A stretch of DNA of 64,000 nucleotides. It comes from Cherax quadricarinatus (lineage: Eukaryota > Arthropoda > Malacostraca > Decapoda > Parastacidae). The notes under the pieces are model-generated. The model was not told where the DNA came from. It saw only the letters and a program-made list of their open reading frames with translations, and did not search any database. Shown here piece after piece: positions 24,890 through 36,773 of this stretch. Position numbers and translations under genes: made by a program. The stretch covers positions 29,947,310 through 30,011,309 of the forward strand of contig NC_091340.1 of assembly GCF_038502225.1 (NCBI RefSeq). The letters are read 5' to 3'. How positions within the stretch are numbered: position 1 is the first letter of the stretch; each line of letters opens with the position of its first letter.

Positions 24890-27800
24890 CGGTGTTGATA
24901 GTGTGGGTGTTGATAGTGTTGGGTTGATAGTGTGGGTGTTGATAGAGAGGGTGTTGATAGTGTGGGTGTAGATAGTGTGGGTGTTGATAGTGTAGGGTTG
25001 ATAGTGTGGGTGTTGATAGAGAGGGTGTTGATAGTGTGGGTGTAGATAGTGTGGGTGTTGATAGTGTAGGTGCTGATTGTGTGGGTGTTGATAGTGAGGG
25101 TGTTGATAGTGTGGGTGTTGATAGTGAGGGTGTTGACAGTGTGGGTGTTGATAGTGAGGGTGTTGATAGTGTTGGGGTTGATAGTATGGGTGTTGATAGA
25201 GAGGGTGTTAATAGTGTGGGTGTTGATAGTGAGGGTGTTGATAGTGAGGGTGTTGATAGTGTGGGTGTTGATAGTGAGGGTGTTGATAGTGAGGGTGTTG
25301 ATAGGGTGGGTGTTGATAGTGAGGGTGTTCATAATGTGGGTGTTGATAGTGTGGGTGTTGATAGTGTGGGTGTTGATAGTGAGGGTGTTGATAGTATGGG
25401 TGTTGATAGAGAGGGTGTTAATAGTGTGGGTGTTGATAGTGAGGGTGTTGATAGTGTGGGTGTTGATAGTGTGGGTGTTGATAGTGAGGGTGTTGATAGT
25501 ATGGGTGTTGATAGAGAGGGTGTTAATAGTGTGGGTGTTGATAGTGAGGGTGTTGATAGTGTGGGTGTTGATAGTGTGGGTGTTGATAGTGTGGGTGTTG
25601 ATAGTGAGGGTGTTGATAGTATGGGTGTTGATAGAGAGGGTGTTAATAGTGTGGGTGTTGATAGTGAGGGTGTTGATAGTGTGGGTGTTGATAGTGTGGG
25701 TGTTGATAGTGATGGTGTTGATAGTATGGGTGTTGATAGAGAGGGTGTTGATAGTGAGGGTGTTGATAATGTGGGTGTTGACAGTGAGGGTGTTGATAGC
25801 GTGGGTGTTGATAGTGAGAGTGTTGATAGTGTGGGTGTTGATAGTGTGCGTGTTGATAGTGTGGGTGTTGATAGTGAGAGTGTTGATAGTGTGGGTGTTG
25901 ATAGTGCTGGTGCTGATTATGTGAGTGTTGATAGTGAAGGGGTTGATAGTGTGGGTGTTGATAGTTTGGGTGTTGATAGTGTGGGTGTTGATAGTGTGGG
26001 TGTTGATAGTGAGGGTGTTGATAGTGTGGGTGTTGATAGTGAGGGTGTTGATAGTGTGGGTGTTGATAGTGTGGGTGTTGATAGTGTGGGTGTTGATAAT
26101 GTCGGTGCTGATTGTGTAGGTGTTTATAGTGTGGTTGTTGATAGTGAGGGTGTTGATAGTGTGGGTGTTGATAGTGAGGGTGTTGATAGTGTGGGTGTTG
26201 ATAGCGTGGGTGCTGATAGTGTAGGGGTTGATAGTGTGGTTGTTGATAGTGTGGTTGTTGATAGTGTGGGTGTTGATAGTGTGGGTGTTGATAGTGTGGG
26301 TGTTGATAGTGTGGGTGTTGATAGTGTGGGTGTTGATAGTGTGGGTGTTGATAGTGTGGGTGTTGATAGTGTGGGTGTTGATAGTGTGGGTGTTGATAGT
26401 GTGGGTGTTCATAGGGTGGGTGTTGATAGTGTGGGTGTTGATAGTGTGGGTGTTGATAGTGTGGGTGTTGATAGTGTGGGTGTTGATAGTGTGGGTGTTC
26501 ATAGGGTGGGTGTTGATAGTGTGGTTGTTGATAGTGTGGGTAATGAGAGAGTGGGTGTTCATAGGGTGGGTGTTGATAGTTTGGATGTTGATAGTGTGGG
26601 TGTTGATAATGTCGGTGCTGATTGTGTAGGTGTTGATAGTGTAGGGGTTGATAGTGTGGGTGTTGATAGTGTGGGTGTTGATAGTGTGGGTGTTCATAGG
26701 GTGGGCGTTGATAGTGTTGGTGTTGATAGTGTGAGTGTTGATAGTGAGGGAGTTGATAGCATGGGTGTTGATAGTGGGGGTGTTGATGTGTGGGTGTTGA
26801 TAGTGTGGGTGTTGATAGTGTGGCTGCTGATTGTGTGGGTGTTGATAGCGTAGAGGTTGATAGTGTAGGTGTTGATAGTGTGGGTGTTGATAGTGTGGGT
26901 GTTCATAGGGTGGGTGTTGATAGTGTGGGTGTTGATAGTGTGGGTGTTGATAATGTTGGTGTTCATAATGTGGGTGTTGATAATGTGGGTGTTGATAGTG
27001 TGGGTGTTGATAGTGTGGGTGTTGATAATGTGGGTGTTGATAGTGTGGGTGTTGATAGTGTGGGCGTTGATAATGTGGGTGTTGATAATGTGGGTGTTGA
27101 TAGTGTGGGTGTTGATAGTGTAGGCGTTGATAATGTGGGTGTTGATAGTGTGGGTGTTGATAATGTGGGTGTTGATAGTGTGGGTGTTTATAATGTGGGT
27201 GTTGATAGTGTGGGTGTTGATAGTGTGGGCGTTGATAATGAGGGTGTTGATATTGTGGGTGTTGATAATGTGGGTGTTTATAATGTGGGTGTTGATAGTG
27301 TGGGTGTTGATAATGTGGGTGTTGATAGTGTGGGTGTTGATAGTGTGGGCGTTGATAATGTGGGTGTTGATAGTGTGGGTGTTGATAATGTGGGTGTTGA
27401 TAGAGTGGGTGTTGATAGTGTGGGCGTTGATAATGAGGGTGTTGATAGTGTGGGTGTTCATAATGTGGGTGTTCATAATGTGGGTGTTGATAGTGTGGGT
27501 GTTGATAATGTGGGTGTTGATAGTGTGGGTGTTGATAGTGTGGGCGTTGATAATGTGGGTGTTGATAGTGTGGGTGTTGATAATGTGGGTGTTGATAGTG
27601 TGGGTGTTGATGGTGTGGGCGTTGATAATGAGGGTGTTGATAGTGTGGGTGTTGATAATGTGGGTGTTGATAATGTGGGTGTTGATAATGTGGGCGTTGA
27701 TAATGTGGGTGTTGATAATGTGGGTGTTGATAGTGTGGGTGTTGATAGTGTAGGCGTTGATAATGTGGGTGTTGATAGTGTGGGTGTTGATAATGTGGGT

Positions 27801-30800
27801 GTTGATAGTGTGGGTGTTGATAATGTGGGTGTTGATAGTGTGGGTGTTGATAGTGTGGGCGTTGATAATGTGGGTGTTGATAATGTGGGTGTTGATAGTG
27901 TGGGTGTTGATAGCGTAGAGGTTGATAGTGTGGGTGTTGATAGTGTGGGTGTTGATAGTGTGGGTGTTCATAGGGTAGGTGTTGATAGTGTGGGTGTTGA
28001 TAGTGTGGGTGTTGATAATGTTGGTGTTGATAATGTGGGTGTTGATAATGTGGGTGTTGATAGTGTGGGTGTTGATAGTGTGGGTGTTGATAATGTGGGT
28101 GTTGATAGTGTGGGTGTTGATAGTGTGGGCGTTGATAATGTGGGTGTTGATAATGTGGGTGTTGATAGTGTGGGTGTTGATAGTGTAGGCGTTGATAATG
28201 TGGGTGTTGATAGTGTGGGTGTTGATAATGTGGGTGTTGATAGTGTGGGTGTTGATAATGTGGGTGTTGATAGTGTGGGTGTTGATAGTGTGGGCGTTGA
28301 TAATGAGGGTGTTGATAGTGTGGGTGTTGATAATGTGGGTGTTGATAATGTGGGTGTTGATAGTGTGGGTGTTGATAATGTGGGTGTTGATAGTGTGGGT
28401 GTTGATAGTGAGGGCGTTGATAATGTGGGTGTTGATAGTGTGGGTGTTGATAATGTGGGTGTTGATAGAGTGTGTGTTGATAGTGTGGGCGATGATAATG
28501 AGGGTGTTGATAGTGTGGGTGTTCATAATGTGGGTGTTCATAATGTGGGTGTTGATAGTGTGGGTGTTGATAATGTGGGTGTTGATAGTGTGGGTGTTGA
28601 TAGTGTGGGCGTTGATAATGTGGGTGTTGATAGTGTGGGTGTTGATAATGTGGGTGTTGATAGTGTGGGTGTTGATAGTGTGGGCGTTGATAATGAGGGT
28701 GTTGATAGTGTGGGTGTTGATAATGTGGGTGTTGATAATGTGGGTGTTGATAATGTGGGTGCTGATAGTGTGGGTGTTGATAGTGTAGGTGTTGATAATG
28801 TGGGTGTTGATAGTGTGGGTGTTGATAATGTGGGTGTTGATAGTGTGGGTGTTGATAATGTGGGTGTTGATAGTGTGGGTGTTGATAATGTGGGTGTTGA
28901 TAATGTGGGTGTTGATAATGTGGGTGTTGATAATGTGGGTGTTGATAATGTGGGTGTTGATAATGTGGGTGTTGATAGTGTGGGTGTTGATAATGTGGGT
29001 GTTGATAATGTGGGTGTTGATAATGTGGGTGTTGATAATGTGGGTGTTGATAATGTGGGTGTTGATAATGTGGGTGTTGATAGTGTGGGTGTTGATAATG
29101 TGGGTGTTGATAATGTGGGTGTTGATAATGTGGGTGTTGATAATGTGGGTGTTGATAATGTGGGTGTTGATAATGTGGGTGTTGATAATGTATGTGTTGA
29201 TAATGTGGGTGTTGATAATGTGGGTGTTGATAATGTGGGTGTTGATAATGTGGGTGTTGATAATGTGGGTGTTGATAGTGTGGGTGTTGATAGTGTAGGC
29301 GTTGATAATGTGGGTGTTGATAGTGTGGGTGTTGATAATGTGGGTGTTGATAATGTGGGTGTTGACAATGTGGGTGTTGATAATGTGGGTGTTGATAATG
29401 TGGGTGTTGATAATGTGGGTGTTGATAATGTGGGTGTTGATAATGTGGGTGTTGATAATGTGAGTGTTGATAAAGTGGGTGTTGATAATGTGGGTGTTGA
29501 TAATGTGGGTGTTGATAATGTGGGTGTTGATAATGTGGGTGTTGATAATGTGGGTGTTGATAGTGTGGGTGTTGATAGTGTGGGCGTTGATAATGTGGGT
29601 GTTGATAATGTGGGTGTTGATAATGTGAGTGTTGATAATGTGGGTGTTGATAGTGTGGGTGTTGATAATGTGGGTGTTGATAATGTGGGTGTTGATAATG
29701 TGGGTGTTGATAATGTGGGTGTTGATAGTGTGGGTGTTGATAATGTAGGTGTTGATAATGTGGGTGTTGATAGTGTGGGTGTTGATAATGTTGGTGTTGA
29801 TAATGTGGGTGTTGATAATGTGGGTGTTGATAATGTGGGTGTTGATAATGTGGGTGTTGATAGTGTGGGTGTTGATAATGTGGGTGTTGATAAAGTGGGT
29901 GTTGATAATGTGGGTGTTGATAGTGTGGGTGTTGATAGTGTGGGCGTTGATAATGTGGGTGTTGATAGTGTGGGTGTTGATAATGTGGGTGTTGATAATG
30001 TGGGTGTTGATAGTGTGGGTGTTGATAATGTGGGTGTTGATAATGTGGGTGTTGATAATGTGGGTGTTGATAATGTGGGTGTTGATAGTGTGGGTGTTGA
30101 TAATGTGGGTGTTGATAATGTGGTTGTTGATAGTGTGGGTGTTGATAATGTGGGTGTTGATAATGTGGGTGTTGATAATGTGGGTGTTGATAATGTGGGT
30201 GTTGATAATGTGGGTGTTGATAATGTGGGTGTTGATAATGTGGGTGTTGATAATGTGGGTGTTGATAATGTGGGTGTTGATAGTGTGGGTGTTGATAATG
30301 TGGGTGTTGATAATGTGGGTGTTGATAATGTGGGTGTTGATAATGTGGGTGTTGATAATGTGGGTGTTGATAGTGTGGGTGTTGATAGTGTGGGCGTTGA
30401 TAATGTGGGTGTTGATAGTGTGGGTGTTGATAATGTGAGTGTTGATAATGTGGGTGTTGATAATGTGGGTGTTGATAATGTGGGTGTTGATAATGTGGGT
30501 GTTGATAATGTGGGTGTTGATAATGTGGGTGTTGATAATGTGGGTGTTGATAATGTGGGTGTTGATAATGTGGGTGTTGATAATGTGGGTGTTGATAATG
30601 TGGGTGTTGATAATGTGGGCGTTGATAATGTGGGTGTTGATAATGTGGGTGTTGATAATGTGGGTGTTGATAGTGTGGGTGTTGATAGTGTGGGCGTTGA
30701 GAATGTGGGTGTTGATAGTGTGGGTGTTGATAGTGTGGGTGTTGATAATGTGGGTGTTGATAGTGTGGGTGTTAATAATATGGGTGTTGATAATGTGGGT

Positions 30801-30958
30801 GTTGATAATGTGGGTGTTGATAATGTGGGTGTTGATAGTGTGGGTGTTGATAATGTGGGTGTTGATAATGTGGGTGTTGATAGTGTGGGTGTTGATAATG
30901 TGGGTGTTGATAATGTGGGTGTTGATAGTGTGGGTGTTGATAGTGTGGGCGTTGAAAG
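24890..30958. repeat. 6-kb satellite of a 15-bp unit
   Basis: Unit GTGGGTGTTGATAGT. The left part (to about 26790) is rich in GAGGGTG and TAGAGAG variants, the right part (27000-30958) mainly uses GATAAT. A one-base phase change lies near 26790. Fifteen is a multiple of three, so long frames (VDSVG/VDNVG on plus, THTIN on minus) are expected and not evidence for a gene. A 1065-bp segment (71 units) is duplicated in tandem: TAGCGTAGAGG occurs at about 26846 and 27911, and the double GTTCATAATG at 27456 and 28521. Confidence 0.95.
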
Positions 30959-30960
30959 CA

Positions 30961-33900
30961 TGTATATAAGAGCGGTGCTGGTAGTAAGGTAGGATGTAGA
31001 GTGTGTGGTGGTGCTGGTAGTGAGGTAGGATGTAGAGTGTGTGGTGGTGCTGGTAGTAAGGTAGGATGCAGAGTGTGTGGCGGTTCTGGTAGTAAGGTAG
31101 GATGTAGAGTGTGTGGTGGTGCTGGTAGTAAGGTAGGACGTAGAGTGTGTGGTGGTGCTGGTAGTAAGGTAGGATGTAGAGTGTGTGGTGGTGCTGGTAG
31201 TAAGGTAGGATGTAGAGTGTGTGGTGGTGCTGGTAGTAAGGTAGGATGTAGAGTGTGTGGTTGTGCTGGTAGTAAGGTAGGATGTAGAGTGTGTGGTGGT
31301 GCTGGTAGTAAGGTAGGATGTAGAGTGTGTGGTGGTGCTGGTAGTAAGGTAGGATGTAGAGTGTGTGGTGGTGCTGGTAGTAAGGTAGGATGTAGAGTGT
31401 GTGGTGGTGCTGGTAGTAAGGTAGGATGTAGAGTGTGTGGTGATGCTGGTAGTAAGGTAGGATGTAGAGTGTGTGGTGGTGCTGGTAGTAAGGTAGGATG
31501 TAGAGTGTGTGGTGGTGCTTGTAGTAAGGTAGGATGTAGAGTGTGTGGTGGTGCTGGTAGTAAGGTAGGATGTAGAGTGTGTGGTGGTGCTGGTAGTAAA
31601 GTAGGATGTAGAGTGAGTGGTGGTGCTGGTAGTAAGGTAGGATGTAGAGTGTGTGGTGGTGCTGGTAGTAAGGTAGGATGTAGAGTGTGTGGTGGTGCTG
31701 GTAGTAAGGTAGGATGTAGAGTGTGTGGTGGTGCTGGTAGTAAGGTAGGATGTAGAGTGTGTGGTGGTGCTGGTAGTAAGGTAGGATGTAGAGTGTGTGG
31801 TGGTGCTGGTAGTAAGGTAGGATGTAGAGTGTGTGGTGGTGCTGGTAGTAAGGTAGGATGTAGGTTGTGTGGTGCTGGTAGATTGTGTGGTGCTGGTAGT
31901 AAGGTAGGATGTAGAGTGTGTGGTGGTGCTGGTAGTAAGGTAGGATGTAGAGTTTGTGGCGGTGCTGGTAGTAAGGTAGGATGTAGAGTGTGTGGTGGTG
32001 CTGGTAGTAAGGTAGGATGTAGAGTGTGTGGTGGTGCTGGTAGTAAGGTAGGATGCAGAGTGTGTGGCGGTGCTGGTAGTAAGGTAGGATGTAGAGTGTG
32101 TGGTGGTGCTGGTAGTAAGGTAGGATGTAGAGTGTGTGGTGGTGCTGGTAGTAAAGTAGGATGTAGAGTGAGTGGTGGTGCTGGTAGTAAGGTAGGATGT
32201 AGAGTGTGTGGTGGTGCTGGTAGTAAGGTAGGATGTAGAGTGTGTGGTGGTGCTGGTAGTAAGGTAGGATGTAGAGTGTGTGGTGGTGCTGGTAGTAAGG
32301 TAGGATGTAGAGTGTGTGGTGGTGCTGGTAGTAAGGTAGGATGTAGAGTGTGTGGTGGTGCTGGTAGTAAGGTAGGATGTAGAGTGTGTGGTGGTGCTGG
32401 TAGTAAGGTAGGATGTAGATTGTGTGGTGGTGCTGGTAGTAAGGTAGGATGTAGAGTGTGTGGCGGTGCTGGTAGTAAGGTAGGATGTAGAGTTTGTGGC
32501 GGTGCTGGTAGTAAGGTAGGATGTAGAGTGTGTGGTGGTGCTGGTAGTAAGGTAGGATGTAGAGTGTGTGGTGGTGCTGGTAGTAAGGTAGGATGTAGAG
32601 TGTGTGGCGGTGCTGGTAGTAAGGTAGGATGTAGAGTGTGTGGTGGTGCTGGTAGTAAGGTAGGATGTAGAGTGTGTGGTGGTGCTGGTAGTAAGGTAGG
32701 ATGTAGAGTGTGTGGTGGTGCTGGTAGTAAGGTAGGATGTAGAGTGTGTGGTGGTGCTGGTAGTAAGGTAGGATGTAGAGTGTGTGGTGGTGCTGGTAGT
32801 AAGGTAGGATGTAGAGTGTGTGGTGGTGCTGGTAGTAAGGTAGGATGTAGAGTGTGTGGTGGTGCTGGTAGTAAGGTAGGATGTAGAGTGTGTGGTGGTG
32901 CTGGTAGTAAGGTAGGATGTAGAGTGTGTGGCGGTGCTGGTAGTAAGTTAGGATGTAGAGTGTGTGGTGGTGCTGGCAGTGAGGCAGGATATAGAGTGTG
33001 TGGCGGTGGTGCTGGTAGTAAGGCAGGATATAGAGTGTGTGGTGATGCTGGTAGTAAGGCAAGATATAGAGTGTGTGGCGGTGGTGCTGGTAGTAAGGCA
33101 GGATATAGAGTGTGTGGCGGTGGGGCTGGTAGTGAGGCACGATATAGAGTGTGTGGTGGTGGTGCTGGTAGTAAGGCAGGATATAGAGTGTGTGGCGGTG
33201 CTGGTAGTAAGGCAGGATGTAGAGTGTGTGGCGGTGGTGCTGGTAGTAAGGTAGGATGTAGAGTGTGTGGCGGTGCTGGTAGTAAGGTAGGATGTAGAGT
33301 GTGTGGCTGTGCTGGTAGTAAGGTAGGATGTAGAGTGTGTGGCGGTGCTGGTAGTAAGGTAGGATGTAGAGTGTGTGGCGGTGCTGGTAGTAAGGCAGGA
33401 TATAGAGTGTGTGGTGGTGCTGGTAGTAAGGCAGGATATAGAGTGTGTGGCGGTGGTGCTGGTAGTAAGGCAGGATATATAGTGTGTGGCGGTGCTGGTA
33501 GTAAGGCAGGATGTAGAGTGTGTGGCGGTGCTGGTAGTAAGGCAGGATGTAGAGTGTGTGGTGGTGCTGGTAGTGAGGCAGGATATAGAGTGTGTGGCGG
33601 TGGTGCTGGTAGTAAGGCAGGATATAGAGTGTGTGGTGATGCTGGTAGTAAGGCAGGACATAGAGTGTGTGGTGGTGCTGGTAGTAAGGCAGGATGTAGA
33701 GTGTGTGGCGGTGGGGCTTGTAGTTAGGCACGATATAGAGTGTGTGGTGGTGGTGCTGGTAGTAAGGCACGATATAGAGTGTGTGGCGGTGCTGGTAGTA
33801 AGGCAGGATGTAGAGTGTGTGGCGGTGGTGCTGGTAGTAAGGCAGGATGTAGAGTGTGTGGCGGTGCTGATAGTAAGGCAGGATATAGAGTGTGTGGCGG

Positions 33901-34420
33901 TGGTGCTGGTAGTGAGGCAGGATATAGAGTGTGTGGTGGTGCTGGTAGTAAGGCAGGATGTAGAGTGTGTGGCGGTGCTGGTAATAAGGCAGGATATAGT
34001 GTGTGTGGCTGTGGTGCTGGTTGTGAGGCAGGATATAGAGTGTGTGGTGGTGCTGATAGTAAGGTAGGATATAGAGTGTGTGGCGGTGGTGCTGGTAGTG
34101 AGGCAGGATATAGAGTGTGTGGCGGTGGTGCTGGTAGTGAGGCAGGATATAGAGTGTGTGGTGGTGCTGGTAGTGAGGCAGGATGTAGAGTGTGTGGCGG
34201 TGCTGGTAGTAAGGCAGGATATAGAGTGTGTGGTGGTGCTGGTAGTAAGGCAGGATGTAGAGTGTGTGGCGGTGCTGGTAGTAAGGCAGGATATAGAGTG
34301 TGTGGCGGTGCTGGTAGTGAGGCAGGATATAGAGTGTGTGGTGGTGCTGGTAGTGAGGCAGGATATAGAGTGTGTGGCGGTGGTACTGGTAGTAAGGCAG
34401 GATGTAGAGTGTTGCGGTGA
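30961..34420. repeat. 3.5-kb satellite of a 36-bp unit (39-bp variant at the right)
   Basis: Unit GGATGTAGAGTGTGTGGTGG followed by TGCTGGTAGTAAGGTA (36 bp). From about 32975 a second type with GGCAGGATATAG and an extra GGT (39 bp) intermixes. Rare variants such as AGAGTTTGTGGCGG (31953 and 32493, 540 bp apart) and GAGTGAGTGG (31611 and about 32166) show block duplication. Long plus and minus frames (CGGAGSKVGCRV type) are by-products of the period. Confidence 0.95.
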
Positions 34421-34720
34421 TGTGATCATAATGGGAGCTGTAGGAGTGACTGCTGCGAGAGATGACTGCTGGTTGGGGTCTAGCTCCCGGCTCACCACCG
34501 AGGTAGTGATACATGTGAAAGACAGATAGCTAAAGTTCGTAATTCCTACTTGAAAATTTGCAGAGAACATACTGGTTCAAACGTGTTCAAATTTGTTCTG
34601 TGTTATCCATGATATTTGTTCACGACCTAACATCAAGCAGTGATACAGTGGCCAGTCAACTTCTCTCATGTCAACATGAATCCACTGTTTACTGTCTATG
34701 TAATTTTGACTCATACAAAT
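34421..34720. other. Unassigned spacer
   Basis: Non-repetitive; no gene or RNA recognised. Confidence 0.45.
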
Positions 34721-34724
34721 CACG

Positions 34725-34800
34725 GTACGGGTAGGGTTTGAACGCATGACAAGTGTGTCCTAAATCTAACAGATCAGTGCATTAATCACTGGCCTAGTGC
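34725..34800 (-). mobile_element. tRNA-derived SINE head
   Basis: Minus-strand B-box-like GCGTTCAAACCCT (34733-34745) and an A-box region TAGGCCAGTG (34789-34798) that leads directly into the satellite built from the same A-box sequence. Confidence 0.55.
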
Positions 34801-35415
34801 GTTAATCACTGGGCCAGTGCGTTAACCACTTGGCCAGTGTGCTAACCACTGGCCCAGTGCGTTGACCACTGGGCCAGTACGTTAACCACTGGGCCAGTGC
34901 GTTAATCACTGGGCCAGTGCGTTAACCACTGGCCCATTGCGTTGACCACTGGGCCAGTACGTTAACCACTGGGCCAGTGCGTTAATCACTGGGCCAGTGC
35001 GTTAGCCACTGGGAGGGTGCGCTAACCACTGGGTGAGTGCGTTAACCACTGGGCCAGTGCGTTAACCACTTGGCCAGTGTTCTAACCACTGGCCCAGTGC
35101 GTTAACCACTTGGCCAGTGCATTAACCACTGGGCCAGTGCGCTAACCACTGGGTCAGTGCGTTAACCACTGGACCAGTGCGTTAACCACCGGGCCAGTGC
35201 GTTGACTACTGGGTCAGTGCGTTAACCACTGGACCAGTGCGTTAACCGCCGGGCCAGTGCGTTGACTACTGGGTCAGTGCGTTAACCACTGGGCCAGTGC
35301 GTTAACCACTGGGCCAGTGCGTTAACCACCAGGCCAGTGCGTTAACCACTGGGCCAGTGCGTTAACCACTGGGCCAGTGCGTTAACCACTGGGCCAGTGC
35401 GTTAACCACTGGGCC
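34785..35415. repeat. 20-bp satellite built from a SINE A box
   Basis: About 31 copies of GTTAACCACTGGGCCAGTGC. The reverse complement GCACTGGCCCAGTGGTTAAC contains TGGCCCAGTGG, the A-box-like sequence of the SINEs at 14876 and 45171. The copies nearest the SINE keep GTTAATCACTGG, those at the far end are the most uniform. Confidence 0.95.
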
Positions 35416-35424
35416 ATTCTTATA

Positions 35425-35530
35425 TTCTTATGTTAACTTTTTGTACTCGACTGAAGAAGCCTACTGTGTGGGGCGAAACGTTGCGGATACCTAACTGTTT
35501 CACATGTGTCTTACTTATCAACCTGAACAA
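35425..35530 (+). mobile_element. Hammerhead-bearing repeat, plus copy
   Basis: Contains CTGAAGA (35451-35457), a stem II-like arm, GAAA (35475-35478), then CGTT and the trailer GATACCTAACTGTTTCACATG. Stem I pairing is weak here (A opposite G at the first pair, then G-C, C-G, U-G), so activity is doubtful. Confidence 0.6.
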
Positions 35531-35539
35531 GAATGGTAT

Positions 35540-35690
35540 ACAATACCGACAAGATGAAAATTAGACACATTGCAACATCTGGGTATCTTTATTGTAGACG
35601 TTTCGCCATCCAGTGACTGTATCAATACAATACAACCTGTCGGTACTTCATACCATTTCATAACGTCATTATGCTGTAAAAACATGTTAC
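35540..35690 (-). mobile_element. Hammerhead-bearing repeat, minus copy
   Basis: Minus strand reads TTGATACAGTCAC, a weakened stem II, then GGCGAAACGTCTACAATAAAG and the GATACCCAGATGTTGCA trailer. A9 is replaced by C, so the fold is degenerate. It faces the plus copy tail to tail. Confidence 0.6.
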
Positions 35691-35990
35691 AGACGCGAGT
35701 CACTCTCTCTTTCTCCCTCTAATGACTGACGGAGACTTGTGTCAAACTCTGTGTTGACGTCTTCACTTTTCTTGTTGCCTTTGGTTCTGTTCCCTTATCT
35801 GGTTCCTCCCTCACCTCCTCTCTTCTTTACTTCTCATTTCTTACCCTCAACTCTCTTCTTTCTTTCCTACCTCACTTTCTTATCCTTCATTTTTCTTCTC
35901 TCCTTACCCCCTCCTCACTTTTGTCTTGCTATGTATCTCTATTCCTTTTGCATCATCTATGTTTGTCTCGTTCTTTTAATCACAAACACT
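35691..35990. other. Pyrimidine-rich stretch
   Basis: TTCTTTCCTCACTTTC-type sequence at about 35750-35960, with one open frame rich in Leu/Phe/Ser that I attribute to composition. Confidence 0.5.
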
Positions 35991-36038
35991 ATGACTGGAG
36001 GTGAACCTTCAGCTTCCTTACTCTTGTCAAGCCGTTAA

Positions 36039-36075
36039 TGGCTTGACGAAGCTCCTGGAGAGCGAAACGTTGTCA
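36039..36075 (+). ncRNA. Hammerhead-like fold, GACGA subtype
   Basis: TGGC (36039-36042) pairs with GTCA (36072-36075) as stem I with one G-U; core TTGACGA (36043-36049); one extra A; stem II GCTC/GAGC (36051-36054 and 36060-36063); GAAA (36064-36067); then CGTT with the predicted cut after 36071. C3 is U here. Activity is not shown; the pairing is seen directly in the sequence. Confidence 0.5.
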
Positions 36076-36335
36076 CAATAAAATGTCGCATTAGTTGCAC
36101 TTTCGTCCTTTTACTTAACATTGTCAGTAATTCTACCAACATTAATACCATCCTTACTCTTCCAAAAGCCTGTGAATCCTTGTTGCTTCAACCTTCTAGT
36201 AGTGATGAAAACATCTGGAGGACAGCCCCCTCCCCCAGCGACTACATTTCGGTGGGTGGTGCAAAATGTCTCAGAACTGTGAATATCATTTTTACAGGAA
36301 TAAGACACGTGTACAACGTCTGGGTATCTTTAATT

Positions 36336-36372
36336 TGTAGACGTTTCTCCAACCACTGGCTTTATCATTACA
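36336..36372 (-). ncRNA. Hammerhead-like fold 2 of the minus dimer
   Basis: Minus strand: TGTA (36372-36369), core ATGATAA (36368-36362), GAAACGTC (36347-36340), TACA (36339-36336). Stem I is kept but position 3 is A and stem II is weakened, so this copy is probably inactive. Confidence 0.4.
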
Positions 36373-36736
36373 ATAAAAGGGCATGTGAAGAAAAATATAC
36401 AAAAGATAAGACAATCAGTCCCTCAGCCTTGAGTTGGTAAAGAGCGTCGCAATCGTGAAGAATCTGGAGCACAGGCAAGAAGGCTGGTGCTTATATACTG
36501 GCTTCAAGTCACAAGGGGACGGGTAGCAGACGAAGGCATTGTCACTGGTAGGCTGGATTCCCCAGTGGAAGTAGGTCACACCCAAGGGACGGGTTAGTAG
36601 AAGTGAAGAAAGTTGTGGAGATGTCCTCTGAACTAAGATTCCATGATGTTACAGTGTCTGACAAGTTGAACATGAATGGTATACAAGATACCCAGATGAA
36701 AGTTAAGACACTTGTGCGACATCTGGTTATCTTTAT

Positions 36737-36773
36737 TGTAGACGTTTCGCCATCCAGTGGTTTTATCAATACA
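36737..36773 (-). ncRNA. Hammerhead-like fold 1 of the minus dimer
   Basis: Minus strand: TGTA (36773-36770), core TTGATAA (36769-36763), stem II-like arm, GAAACGTC (36748-36741), TACA (36740-36737). Stem I is a perfect 4-bp TGTA/TACA. The core pair C3-G8 is replaced by U3-A8, complementary but probably slower or inactive. Confidence 0.5.

Noticed and set aside
27000..30958. Telomere-like array
   Set aside because: The GT-rich 15-bp unit is not TTAGG or a known arthropod telomere repeat, and the array is internal.
24883..34514. Frames of 600-2600 residues (VDSVG, THTIN, CGGAGSKVGCRV, YILPYYQHHHTL repeats)
   Set aside because: By-products of the 15-bp and 36-bp satellites. The minus frame even runs through two unrelated satellites, which no real protein would do.
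35739..36038. 99-residue frame with hydrophobic stretch
   Set aside because: Pyrimidine-rich sequence, and its end overlaps a hammerhead-type repeat.
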